DNA from: Streptomyces rubrogriseus
Lineage (GTDB): Bacteria > Actinomycetota > Actinomycetes > Streptomycetales > Streptomycetaceae
Reading direction: 5' to 3'
Assembly: GCF_027947575.1 (NCBI RefSeq)
Contig: NZ_CP116256.1
Location: forward strand, 1 to 64,000
DNA: 64,000 bases
In this document: in pieces, positions 1-13,328 of the stretch
Position numbering within the stretch: the first letter of the stretch is position 1
Layout of the letters: each line of letters opens with the position of its first letter
Position numbers and translations under genes: made by a program
The notes under the pieces: model-generated
What the model was told of the DNA's origin: nothing
Databases searched by the model: none
What the model saw: only the letters and a program-made list of their open reading frames with translations

Positions 1-100
1 ACTGGACTCCGATTCGTTCCCTTATCCCTGCCCCACCCGAGTTTCATCCCGACCCGTCCCCGAATCACACCTTCGAGGGACTCGTGAGAGAGCGTGCCCT

Positions 101-2134
101 GTGGCTGACGTACCTGCCGATCTTGCCGCAGTGTGGCCACGCGTATTGGAGCAACTTCTCGGAGAGGGCCGCGGGCAGGGCGTCGAGTCGAAGGACGAGC
201 ACTGGATCCGGCGCTGCCAGCCGCTCGCGCTGGTCGCCGACACCGCCCTGCTCGCCGTACCGAACGAATTTGCGAAGGGCGTACTGGAGGGCCGCCTCGC
301 GCCGATCGTCAGCGAGACCCTGAGCCGCGAGTGCGGGCGCCCGATCCGCATCGCGATCACCGTCGACGACACCGCGGGCGAACCCGCCGGCCCCCCACCG
401 CAGACGCCCCAGTCGCCGCCCTCCCGCCCCCAGCACCGCTACGAGGAGCCCGAGCTCCCCGCTCCCGGCCAGGGCGGCCGCGAGGAGTACCGCGACCGCG
501 ACGAGTACGAGGGATACGGCCGCAACCGCGCCGACCAGCTCCCCACCGCCCGGCCCGCCTATCCGCAGGAGTACCAGCGCCCCGAGCCCGGCTCCTGGCC
601 CCGCCCCGCGCAGCAGGACGACTACGGCTGGCAGCAGCAGCGCCTCGGCTTCCCGGAGCGGGACCCCTACGCGTCCCCGGCCCAGGAGCCGTACGGCCAG
701 GAGCCGCCGCCCCCGTACTCCCACGAGAACCACGCCTCGTACCAGCAGGACTACCGGCCGCAGCCCCCGGAGCGCCCGTCGTACGACGCCCAGCGCGGCG
801 ACTACGAACCGTCCCGCGGCGAGTACGAGCAGCCCCGGGGCGACTACGAACCGTCCCGCGGCGAGTACGAGCAGCCCCGGGGCGACTACGAACCGTCCCG
901 GGTCGAGTACGACAAACCCCGCGGCGACTACGACCAGCAGCGGGGTGACTACGAGCAGCGCGGTCCGCGCCGCGACCTGCCCGAGCCCCCGCCGGGATCC
1001 GGACACGTCCACCGCGGCGGCCCCGTCGGCCCCGGGCCCGCCACCGGGGCGCCCGGGCCGCTGGCGGCGCAGCCGGCGCCGGCCACCGGTCCGGGCGAGC
1101 CGACCGCGCGGCTGAACCCGAAGTACCTCTTCGACACCTTCGTCATCGGCGCCTCGAACCGCTTCGCCCACGCGGCGGCCGTCGCCGTCGCCGAGGCACC
1201 CGCCAAGGCCTACAACCCCCTGTTCATCTACGGGGAGTCGGGACTCGGCAAGACGCACCTCCTGCACGCCATCGGGCACTACGCGCGCAGCCTCTATCCC
1301 GGCACGCGCGTGCGGTACGTGAGCTCGGAGGAGTTCACCAACGAGTTCATCAACTCCATCCGCGACGGCAAGGGCGACAGCTTCCGCAAGCGCTACCGCG
1401 AGATGGACATCCTGCTCGTCGACGACATCCAGTTCCTCGCGGACAAGGAGTCGACGCAGGAGGAGTTCTTCCACACCTTCAACACCCTGCACAACGCCAA
1501 CAAGCAGATCGTGCTCTCCAGCGACCGGCCGCCCAAGCAGCTGGTGACCCTGGAGGACCGGCTCCGCAACCGCTTCGAGTGGGGGCTGATCACCGACGTC
1601 CAGCCGCCGGAGCTGGAGACCCGCATCGCGATCCTGCGCAAGAAGGCGGTCCAGGAGCAGCTCAACGCCCCGCCGGAGGTACTGGAGTTCATCGCCTCCC
1701 GGATCTCGCGCAACATCCGCGAGCTGGAGGGAGCGCTGATCCGGGTGACGGCGTTCGCGTCGCTCAACCGGCAGCCGGTGGACCTGGGCCTCACCGAGAT
1801 CGTCCTCAAGGACCTGATCCCCGGCGGCGAGGACTCGGCCCCCGAGATCACCTCCACGGCCATCATGGGCGCCACCGCGGACTACTTCGGCCTGACCGTA
1901 GAGGACCTGTGCGGCACCTCGCGGGGGCGCGCGCTCGTGACGGCCCGGCAGATCGCCATGTACCTGTGCCGCGAGCTGACGGACCTCTCGCTGCCGAAGA
2001 TCGGCGCACTGTTCGGCGGCCGGGACCACACCACGGTGATGCACGCGGACCGCAAGATCCGCAATCTCATGGCCGAGCGGCGCTCGATCTACAACCAGGT
2101 GACCGAGCTGACCAACCGCATCAAGAACGGCTGA
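101..2134 (+). CDS. dnaA: Chromosomal replication initiator protein DnaA
   Basis: Cytoplasmic AAA+ initiator that binds DnaA boxes in oriC, melts the origin and recruits the replisome. The GTG start gives 677 residues. Domain I is about residues 1-85. A long acidic, Pro/Gln/Tyr-rich domain II follows to about residue 330, much longer than in enteric DnaA, as is usual for Streptomyces. The AAA+ core has Walker A GESGLGKT (K384) and Walker B with D441-D442. The C-terminal helix-turn-helix carries the DnaA signature around [15 protein letters not shown]. Domain II holds eight tandem heptads (separate entry). The gene faces oriC and dnaN, the standard arrangement. Confidence 0.98.
794..961 (+). 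repeat. Tandem heptad-coding repeat inside dnaA domain II
   Basis: Eight consecutive 21-bp units encode R-(G/V)-(D/E)-Y-(E/D)-x-x heptads at about residues 232-287. The first 84 bp are two near-identical 42-bp copies of [14 protein letters not shown], followed by more diverged units. The repeat keeps the reading frame, so slippage would change linker length without breaking the protein. Confidence 0.9.
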
Positions 2135-2341
2135 CCACCGCCGCCACCGGTCACGAAGGCGCCTCCGGGACCCCCGGGGGCGCCTTTCCCATGCCGCCGG
2201 AGGCCCCCGGATGCCCCTCCCATGCCCCTCGCATGCCCCCTCGCACGTCCCCGCGTCTCCACCGGCTCGTACGGCTGTCCTGTCCGCTGTTCGAATCCCC
2301 GCCGGGTTACGGCCGTCCTCCACAGATTCGGCCAGTTTTTT

Positions 2342-2823
2342 CCGTCCACACCTTGGGGACTGGGAAGTTGTCCCGATCCTGTCCACAGGCCAGCCTGGTG
2401 AGGGATCATCAGGGCAGGTCAGGTCCCTGTGGATTCGTGGACGAAGGATCTCCACAGGCTGTGGACGAAGAAATGATCCACAGGCTGTGCATTCAGTTGT
2501 CCACGGGCAACCCACAGGCTGGAGGGGGTTGTCCCCAGCGATCACCAGCTTCTCCACATGCCTGTCCACTGTTCGGCAACGTGACGCGCCCTGTCACCGC
2601 GTCGAGTGAAAGCCGTCACACCAGGCTGCCTGGTTGGGCTGTGGGAAACGTGGGTAAAGCTGGGGACGGCGCTGGGGAGAAGTCGCCTCTCCCTGTGCAC
2701 GGTGTGTGCAGAACTTTCTGTTCTCCACAGATACGCCCGGTTGTCCACCGGCTCCGCCCACAGGACCCGTGGACAAAATTCCTGCTCTGACCTGGGCAAA
2801 CGAGGTTATCCACGGTATCCACA
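2342..2823. other. oriC: Chromosomal replication origin oriC (DnaA-box array)
   Basis: Non-coding region between dnaA and dnaN (2135-3067) packed with 9-mers close to TTGTCCACA or TTATCCACA on both strands. Examples on the plus strand are 2342, 2379, 2448, 2474, 2497, 2529, 2550, 2562, 2721, 2741, 2806 and 2815. Minus-strand examples begin at 2429, 2460, 2640 and 2768. None of the boxes I found matches either consensus at all nine positions; the best ones end in G or C. The location and density are those of a Streptomyces oriC. The remaining bases up to dnaN hold its leader, with an AGGAGG ribosome-binding site at 3054. Confidence 0.93.
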
Positions 2824-3067
2824 GGCCCTACTACTACTGACGACTAGAGAGAGAGCGGAATTCGTTTCGAAGCGGGTCCTGTGCACAACTCGGCCTCTCG
2901 GGCCCGACCGCGCCTCGTCACGACTTGACCCCGAACGGCACCTACTGTCAGTGGGGTGCGTCAGACTGGTCCCCGGTGTTCTGCCCCTCACAGCGGCGGG
3001 CGACACCGGTCAGACGACGAAGGCGAAGCAGGGCGAGCAGCGCCGGCAACAGCAGGAGGCGGCAACA

Positions 3068-4198
3068 GTGAAGATCCGGGTGGAACGCGACGTACTCGCG
3101 GAGGCAGTGGCCTGGGCGGCTCGCAGCCTCCCGGCCCGTCCGCCGGCGCCGGTCCTCGCGGGCCTGCTGCTGAAGGCCGAGGAAGGGCAGCTGAGCCTGT
3201 CCAGCTTCGACTACGAGGTCTCGGCGCGGGTGTCGGTGGAGGCCGAGATCGAGGAGGAGGGCACGGTCCTCGTCTCCGGCCGTCTGCTCGCCGACATCTC
3301 CCGCGCCCTGCCCAACCGGCCGGTGGAGATTTCCACAGACGGTGTACGGGCGACGGTGGTCTGCGGCTCCTCGCGGTTCACCCTCCACACCCTGCCGGTG
3401 GAGGAGTACCCGGCGCTGCCGCAGATGCCGGAGGCGACCGGCACGGTGCCCGGCGAGGTCTTCGCCTCGGCGGTGCAGCAGGTGGCGATCGCCGCGGGCC
3501 GCGACGACACGCTGCCCGTCCTGACCGGTGTGCGCATCGAGATCGAGGGCGACTCGGTGACCCTGGCCTCCACCGACCGCTACCGCTTCGCGGTCCGCGA
3601 GTTCCTGTGGAAGCCGGAGAACCCGGACATCTCCGCGGTCGCCCTGGTGCCCGCCAAGACGCTCCAGGACACCGCCAAGGCGCTGACCAGCGGTGACCAG
3701 GTGATCCTGGCGCTCTCCGGTTCGGGCGCGGGCGAGGGCCTGATCGGTTTCGAGGGCGCGGGCCGCCGGACGACGACGCGTCTGCTGGAGGGTGACCTCC
3801 CGAAGTACAAGACGCTGTTCCCGACCGAGTTCAACAGCGTCGCCGTGATCGAGACCGCCCCCTTCGTGGAGGCCGTCAAGCGCGTGGCCCTGGTCGCCGA
3901 GCGCAACACCCCGGTGCGGCTCAGCTTCGAGCAGGGTGTGCTCATCCTGGAGGCCGGCTCCAGCGACGACGCACAGGCTGTGGAAAGGGTCGACGCGCAG
4001 CTGGAGGGCGACGACATCTCGATCGCCTTCAACCCGACCTTCCTGCTGGACGGTCTGAGCGCCATCGACTCCCCGGTCGCCCAGCTGTCCTTCACGACCT
4101 CCACGAAGCCGGCGCTGCTCAGCGGCAGGCCCGCGGTGGACGCCGAGGCGGACGAGGCCTACAAGTACCTGATCATGCCGGTGCGGCTGAGCGGCTGA
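3068..4198 (+). CDS. dnaN: DNA polymerase III beta subunit (sliding clamp)
   Basis: Ring-shaped processivity clamp that tethers polymerase III to DNA. The GTG at 3068 lies nine bases after AGGAGG and gives 376 residues starting MKIRVERDVLAEAVAWAAR, the normal length. The open frame extends upstream through oriC, but that stretch is not clamp-like. The C terminus, YLIMPVRLSG, is the canonical clamp ending. The stop codon lies within four tandem copies of the octamer GCGGCTGA. Confidence 0.97.
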   Translation: MKIRVERDVLAEAVAWAARSLPARPPAPVLAGLLLKAEEGQLSLSSFDYEVSARVSVEAEIEEEGTVLVSGRLLADISRALPNRPVEISTDGVRATVVCGSSRFTLHTLPVEEYPALPQMPEATGTVPGEVFASAVQQVAIAAGRDDTLPVLTGVRIEIEGDSVTLASTDRYRFAVREFLWKPENPDISAVALVPAKTLQDTAKALTSGDQVILALSGSGAGEGLIGFEGAGRRTTTRLLEGDLPKYKTLFPTEFNSVAVIETAPFVEAVKRVALVAERNTPVRLSFEQGVLILEAGSSDDAQAVERVDAQLEGDDISIAFNPTFLLDGLSAIDSPVAQLSFTTSTKPALLSGRPAVDAEADEAYKYLIMPVRLSG

Positions 4199-4265
4199 GC
4201 GGCTGAGCGGCTGAGCCGCGTCAGGCCGGTGGCTGTCCACAGGGTGGGGACGAACCCGCAGGTGG

Positions 4266-4291
4266 GGGCATACGTCTGAGCGCGTATGCCC
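4266..4291. terminator. Hairpin between dnaN and the 6PGDH gene
   Basis: GGGCATACG at 4266-4274 and CGTATGCCC at 4283-4291 form a perfect 9-bp stem with an 8-base loop. There is no T-run. It may end dnaN transcripts or act as an operator. The same gap (4199-4410) holds one DnaA-box-like CTGTCCACA at 4233. Confidence 0.4.
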
Positions 4292-4410
4292 ACAGCTGTG
4301 CACGGGCGTGCGGGTTTAGGGTCGACGCGGGTACGAAAGTGCCGCGGCACCCGTCCGGCGGGTTCGGAGGTGCCGCCTTGCCACCTCGCACACCTTAAGG
4401 AACGCAACTG

Positions 4411-5286
4411 ATGGAGCTCGGTCTCGTCGGCCTCGGCAAGATGGGCGGCAACATGCGCGAGCGGATCCGCCGCGCGGGCCACACCGTCGTCGGATACGAC
4501 CGCAATCCGGACCTCGCCGACGTCCACAGCCTGGAAGAGCTCGTGGGCAAGCTCAGCGCCCCGCGCGTGGTGTGGGTGATGGTCCCGGCCGGCGAGGCCA
4601 CCCAGGCCACCGTCGACCGCCTCGGCGAGCTGCTGGAGCCCGGCGACGTGGTCGTGGACGGCGGCAACTCCCGCTGGACGGACGACGAGAAGCACGCGGA
4701 GGAGCTGGCGGCCAAGGGCATAGGCTTCGTCGACTGCGGCGTCTCCGGCGGCGTATGGGGCCTGGAGAACGGCTACGCGCTGATGTACGGCGGCGACGCG
4801 GAGAACGTCGCCAAGGTGCAGCCGGTCTTCGACGCCCTCAAGCCGACGGGCGACTTCGGCGCCGTGCACGCCGGCAAGGTGGGCGCGGGCCACTTCGCGA
4901 AGATGGTCCACAACGGCATCGAGTACGCCATGATGCAGGCCTACGCCGAGGGCTGGGAGCTGCTGGAGAAGGTCGACTCCGTGGAGAACGTCCGCGAGGT
5001 CTTCCGGTCCTGGCAGGAGGGCACGGTGATCCGCTCCTGGCTGCTCGACCTCGCGGTCAACGCGCTCGACGACGACGAGCACCTGGACGGGCTCCGGGGT
5101 TATGCACAGGACTCCGGTGAGGGACGCTGGACTGTGGAGGCGGCGATCGACAACGCGGTGCCGCTGCCCGCGATCACTGCCTCCCTCTTCGCGCGGTTCG
5201 CGTCCCGGCAGGACGACTCGCCGCAGATGAAGATGATCGCGGCGCTGCGCAACCAGTTCGGCGGCCACGCGGTCGAGAAGAAGTAA
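4411..5286 (+). CDS. gnd: 6-phosphogluconate dehydrogenase, short (NAD-type) form
   Basis: Oxidative decarboxylation of 6-phosphogluconate to ribulose 5-phosphate in the pentose phosphate pathway. The 291-residue protein has an N-terminal Rossmann fold (GLGKMGGNM), substrate-binding segments and the catalytic KMVHNGIEY motif. It is much shorter than the 470-residue NADP-dependent Gnd, which fits the decarboxylating Gnd form placed in the origin region of many actinomycetes. The ATG follows AAGGAACG. The next gene, recF, starts 30 bases after its stop, so the two are probably co-transcribed. The cofactor is inferred from family length. Confidence 0.85.
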   Translation: MELGLVGLGKMGGNMRERIRRAGHTVVGYDRNPDLADVHSLEELVGKLSAPRVVWVMVPAGEATQATVDRLGELLEPGDVVVDGGNSRWTDDEKHAEELAAKGIGFVDCGVSGGVWGLENGYALMYGGDAENVAKVQPVFDALKPTGDFGAVHAGKVGAGHFAKMVHNGIEYAMMQAYAEGWELLEKVDSVENVREVFRSWQEGTVIRSWLLDLAVNALDDDEHLDGLRGYAQDSGEGRWTVEAAIDNAVPLPAITASLFARFASRQDDSPQMKMIAALRNQFGGHAVEKK

Positions 5287-5316
5287 CCGGAACGCTGGGG
5301 AGGTCGGCGCACGACC

Positions 5317-6438
5317 ATGCACGTCACGCATCTGTCGCTGGCCGACTTCCGTTCGTACGCCCGGGTCGAGGTGCCCCTGGACCCGGGCGTCACCGCCTTC
5401 GTCGGCCCGAACGGGCAGGGCAAGACGAACCTGGTCGAGGCGGTCGGCTACCTCGCCACCCTCGGCAGTCACCGGGTCTCCTCCGACGCCCCCCTGGTGC
5501 GCATGGGCGCCGAGCGGGCCGTGATCCGGGCCCAGGTCCGGCAGGGCGAGCGGCAGCAGCTGATCGAGCTGGAGCTGAATCCGGGCAAGGCCAATCGCGC
5601 CCGCATCAACCGGTCCTCGCAGGTCAGACCGCGTGACGTGCTCGGCATCGTGCGCACCGTGCTGTTCGCGCCGGAGGACCTCGCGCTGGTCAAGGGTGAC
5701 CCCGGCGAGCGGCGCCGTTTCCTGGACGAGCTGATCACCGCCCGTTCTCCGCGGATGGCGGGGGTGCGTTCGGACTACGACCGGGTCCTCAAGCAGCGCA
5801 ACACCCTGCTGAAGTCGGCCGCGCTCGCCCGCCGGCACGGCGGCCGGACGATGGACCTGTCCACGCTCGACGTCTGGGACCAGCACCTCGCGCGCGCGGG
5901 CGCCGAACTGCTCGCCCAGCGCCTGGACCTGATCGCGGCCGTGCAGCCGCTGGCCGACAAGGCGTACGAGCAGCTGGCCCCGGGCGGCGGCCCCCTCGCC
6001 CTGGAGTACAAGCCGTCGGCGCCCGGTGAGGCGCACACGCGTGAGGACCTGTACGAGCAGCTGATGGCGGCGCTCGCCGAGGCGCGCAAGCAGGAGATCG
6101 AGCGGGGCGTCACCCTGGTCGGTCCGCACCGGGACGACCTGCTGCTCAAGCTCGGCTCTCTGCCCGCCAAGGGCTACGCGTCCCACGGCGAGTCGTGGTC
6201 GTACGCGCTGGCGCTGCGGCTGGCCTCGTTCGACCTGCTGCGGGCCGAGGGCAACGAGCCGGTGCTGGTGCTGGACGACGTGTTCGCCGAGCTGGACGCA
6301 CGGCGCCGGGAGCGGCTGGCGGAGCTGGTGGCGCCCGGGGAGCAGGTGCTGGTGACGGCCGCGGTCGAGGACGACGTACCGCATGTGCTCGCGGGGGCGC
6401 GGTTCACGGTGGCGGAGGGGACGGTGGAGCGCGTATGA
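5317..6438 (+). CDS. recF: DNA replication and repair protein RecF
   Basis: SMC-like ABC ATPase that loads RecA at single-strand gaps with RecO and RecR. The 373-residue protein has Walker [10 protein letters not shown] near residues 30-38, a signature region near [14 protein letters not shown], and Walker [20 protein letters not shown]. Length and order are normal. Its stop overlaps the next start as ATGA at 6435-6438, indicating translational coupling with dciA. Confidence 0.96.
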   Translation: MHVTHLSLADFRSYARVEVPLDPGVTAFVGPNGQGKTNLVEAVGYLATLGSHRVSSDAPLVRMGAERAVIRAQVRQGERQQLIELELNPGKANRARINRSSQVRPRDVLGIVRTVLFAPEDLALVKGDPGERRRFLDELITARSPRMAGVRSDYDRVLKQRNTLLKSAALARRHGGRTMDLSTLDVWDQHLARAGAELLAQRLDLIAAVQPLADKAYEQLAPGGGPLALEYKPSAPGEAHTREDLYEQLMAALAEARKQEIERGVTLVGPHRDDLLLKLGSLPAKGYASHGESWSYALALRLASFDLLRAEGNEPVLVLDDVFAELDARRRERLAELVAPGEQVLVTAAVEDDVPHVLAGARFTVAEGTVERV

Positions 6439-7007
6439 GCGCGGACGCACCGGAGCCGGGCCCCGGAGAGTCCCCCGGCGGGCGCGCGAGCGGCGGTCCG
6501 GAGCCGTCCGGCGTCGACCTCGCGCGCGTGGCGCTCAGGGCGGCTCGTGAGGCGGCACGCGCGCGTGGGGACGCGGCCCAGCAGAAGAAGCAGGCGCGCC
6601 GCGGGGGGCTGCGCTCCGGGGCGCGGGCCGACGGCCGTGACCCCATGGCGCTGGGTTCCGCGATCAACCGGCTGATCACCGAGCGCGGCTGGGAGACACC
6701 GGCCGCGGTGGGCGGGGTGATGGGCCGCTGGCCGGAGATCGTCGGTGCGGACGTGGCGAAGCACTGCGTGCCGGAGCGGTACGACGAGGACGAGCGGGTG
6801 CTGGTGGTGCGCTGCGACTCGACGGCGTGGGCGACGAACCTGCGGCTGCTCGCGCCGACGCTGGTGGCGCGCCTGAACGAGGACCTGGGGCACGGGTCGG
6901 TACGGATGATCAAGGTTCTCGGACCGGGTGGCCCGGGTGGTCAGGGCCGGCGGTACGGGCCGTTGCGGGCCCCCGGGAGCCAGGGGCCGGGGGACACCTA
7001 CGGGTGA
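6435..7007 (+). CDS. dciA: DUF721 protein, DciA-type helicase operator
   Basis: A 190-residue DUF721 protein. Members of this family (DciA) recruit or load the replicative helicase DnaB in bacteria lacking DnaC; that role is family knowledge, not shown here. The first 70 residues are charged and disordered. The DUF721 core covers about residues 75-170 with [18 protein letters not shown] and [19 protein letters not shown] segments. The C-terminal tail is Gly-rich. Its ATG overlaps the recF stop, and its place between recF and gyrB is conserved in actinobacteria. Confidence 0.85.
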   Translation: MSADAPEPGPGESPGGRASGGPEPSGVDLARVALRAAREAARARGDAAQQKKQARRGGLRSGARADGRDPMALGSAINRLITERGWETPAAVGGVMGRWPEIVGADVAKHCVPERYDEDERVLVVRCDSTAWATNLRLLAPTLVARLNEDLGHGSVRMIKVLGPGGPGGQGRRYGPLRAPGSQGPGDTYG

Positions 7008-9502
<2,495 letters not shown>

Positions 9503-9544
9503 GTCGGTCTCAGCTGACCGCACCAGGAAGGACCTTCACCAGCA

Positions 9545-12139
<2,595 letters not shown>

Positions 12140-12157
12140 CACGAGGAGAGAGTCATC

Positions 12158-12901
12158 GTGAGCGGAGCCACGGGCGCCGGATCGGCCGGTACCCCCACGG
12201 GTACGGAAACGGGCGGCGGCGGCCGTGGCTCAGCCGCGCGTGCGACGGATTCGCACACGACTCAACTGCGCAAGATCGACGACGGAGCGACCGACTCGCA
12301 CTCGGGGAGCTCGTCCTCAACGCATGGATCCCAGGGGGGAACTGTGACGGACACCCGAGGCCAGCGGACTCAGCAGGCGGCCTCGCCGCTGCCGGGAGAG
12401 CGGCAGCCCCAGCAGCCCGGCGGGCCCTACCACCCGCCGCAGGCCTACCAGACCCAGGGCGGCAACCAGACCCACGGCGGCAACGCGTCCGCCGTGCGCC
12501 GCCCCCGCACCGGCGCCCGCACCACGCCCCGCGTCCGCAAGGCACGCCTGCGCGTGTCGAAGGCGGACCCGTGGTCGGTGATGAAGGTCAGCTTCCTGCT
12601 CTCCATCGCGCTGGGCATCTGCACCATCGTCGCCTCCGCCGTGCTGTGGATGGTCATGGACGCCATGGGCGTCTTCTCGACGGTCGGCGGCACGATCTCC
12701 GAGGCCACCGGCTCCAACGAGTCCAACGGCTTCGACCTGCAGTCCTTCCTGTCGCTGCCCAACGTGCTGATGTTCACCACGATCATCGCGGTCATCGACG
12801 TCGTCCTCGCGACGGCCCTGGCCACGCTGGGCGCGTTCATCTACAACCTGTCCGCCGGCTTCGTCGGCGGTGTGGAGCTGACGCTCGCCGAGGACGAGTG
12901 A
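12158..12901 (+). CDS. DUF3566 membrane protein
   Basis: A 247-residue protein with a long disordered Ser/Gly/Gln-rich N-terminal half and a C-terminal DUF3566 domain. The domain has two membrane helices at about residues 143-167 and 206-232, with VSKADPWSVMKVSFLLSIALG just before the first. This family sits next to gyrA in most actinobacteria; its biochemical role is not known to me. The GTG at 12158 follows GAGGAGAG. An internal GTG at 12344, preceded by a G-rich stretch, is an alternative start that would remove most of the disordered region. It begins 18 bases after gyrA and is probably in the gyrase operon. Confidence 0.8.
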   Translation: MSGATGAGSAGTPTGTETGGGGRGSAARATDSHTTQLRKIDDGATDSHSGSSSSTHGSQGGTVTDTRGQRTQQAASPLPGERQPQQPGGPYHPPQAYQTQGGNQTHGGNASAVRRPRTGARTTPRVRKARLRVSKADPWSVMKVSFLLSIALGICTIVASAVLWMVMDAMGVFSTVGGTISEATGSNESNGFDLQSFLSLPNVLMFTTIIAVIDVVLATALATLGAFIYNLSAGFVGGVELTLAEDE

Positions 12902-12943
12902 TCCGCGGGCCGTCCCGGCCTCCGGTCCGCGCGACAACCGATT

Positions 12944-12972
12944 TTGGGACTGCCCGCCTCGTGCGCTAATCT
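12944..12972 (+). promoter_or_regulatory. Promoter of tRNA-Ile
   Basis: A -35 hexamer TTGGGA (12944-12949) and a -10 hexamer TAATCT (12967-12972) are separated by 17 bp and lie 40 bp before the tRNA. This fits a housekeeping sigma factor promoter. Confidence 0.55.
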
Positions 12973-13012
12973 TCAGGAGTCAGCGCGCGGGACATACACC
13001 GCAGAGCGCGGC

Positions 13013-13089
13013 GGGGCTATAGCTCAGTTGGTTAGAGCGCATCCCTGATAAGGATGAGGCCACAGGTTCAAATCCTGTTAGCCCCACCA
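13013..13089 (+). tRNA. tRNA-Ile (GAT anticodon)
   Basis: Complete cloverleaf. The acceptor stem pairs GGGGCTA with TAGCCCC. The D-arm is AGCTCAGTTGGTTAGAGC. The anticodon loop CTGATAA carries GAT, and the T-arm is CAGGTTCAAATCCTG. The CCA end is encoded at 13087-13089. Confidence 0.97.
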
Positions 13090-13094
13090 GCACC

Positions 13095-13126
13095 AAGACC
13101 CCCAGCCGGTACCGGTTGGGGGTCTT
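13095..13126 (+). terminator. Terminator of tRNA-Ile
   Basis: AAGACCCCCA and TGGGGGTCTT enclose a second GC-rich paired segment (GCCGG/CCGGT), forming a strong hairpin directly after the tRNA. It is followed by a short tandem repeat of TTCGCTCGCG. Confidence 0.75.
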
Positions 13127-13191
13127 CGCGTTCGCTCGCGTTCGCTCGCGTTCGCCGCCGGGCGCCGCGGTGGGACGAGTCCAGGAAAAGA

Positions 13192-13229
13192 CCCGACCGC
13201 TGGCGACGGGGGATGCGCCAGCGGTCGGG
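13192..13229. terminator. Strong inverted repeat downstream of the WD40 gene
   Basis: Perfect 14-bp arms CCCGACCGCTGGCG (13192-13205) and CGCCAGCGGTCGGG (13216-13229) with a 10-base loop. It lies 100 bp after the minus-strand WD40 gene stop and probably ends that transcript and readthrough from the tRNA. Confidence 0.7.
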
Positions 13230-13328
13230 CTGTGGCCAAGGCTAACAAGGCCGGGTGTCCAGTGGGTGCCGACTGGTCGGTCGGGCACCGGAGATGTGAC
13301 AGGGATCACGTGTGGGGCGGGGAGTGCC

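Noticed and set aside
65..2569. Long minus-strand frame opposite dnaA
   Set aside because: Shadow frame caused by high GC; dnaA is unmistakable.
2925..2948. dnaN promoter from TTGACC and TACTGT
   Set aside because: The spacer is only 12 bp, too short for a sigma-70-type promoter.
2606..3067. In-frame extension of dnaN through oriC
   Set aside because: Runs through DnaA boxes, has no clamp homology, and the GTG at 3068 has an ideal ribosome-binding site.
12980..13309. Minus-strand open frame with GFEPVASSLSGMRSNQLSYS across the tRNA-Ile gene
   Set aside because: The peptide is the antisense translation of the tRNA; this is a known false gene pattern.
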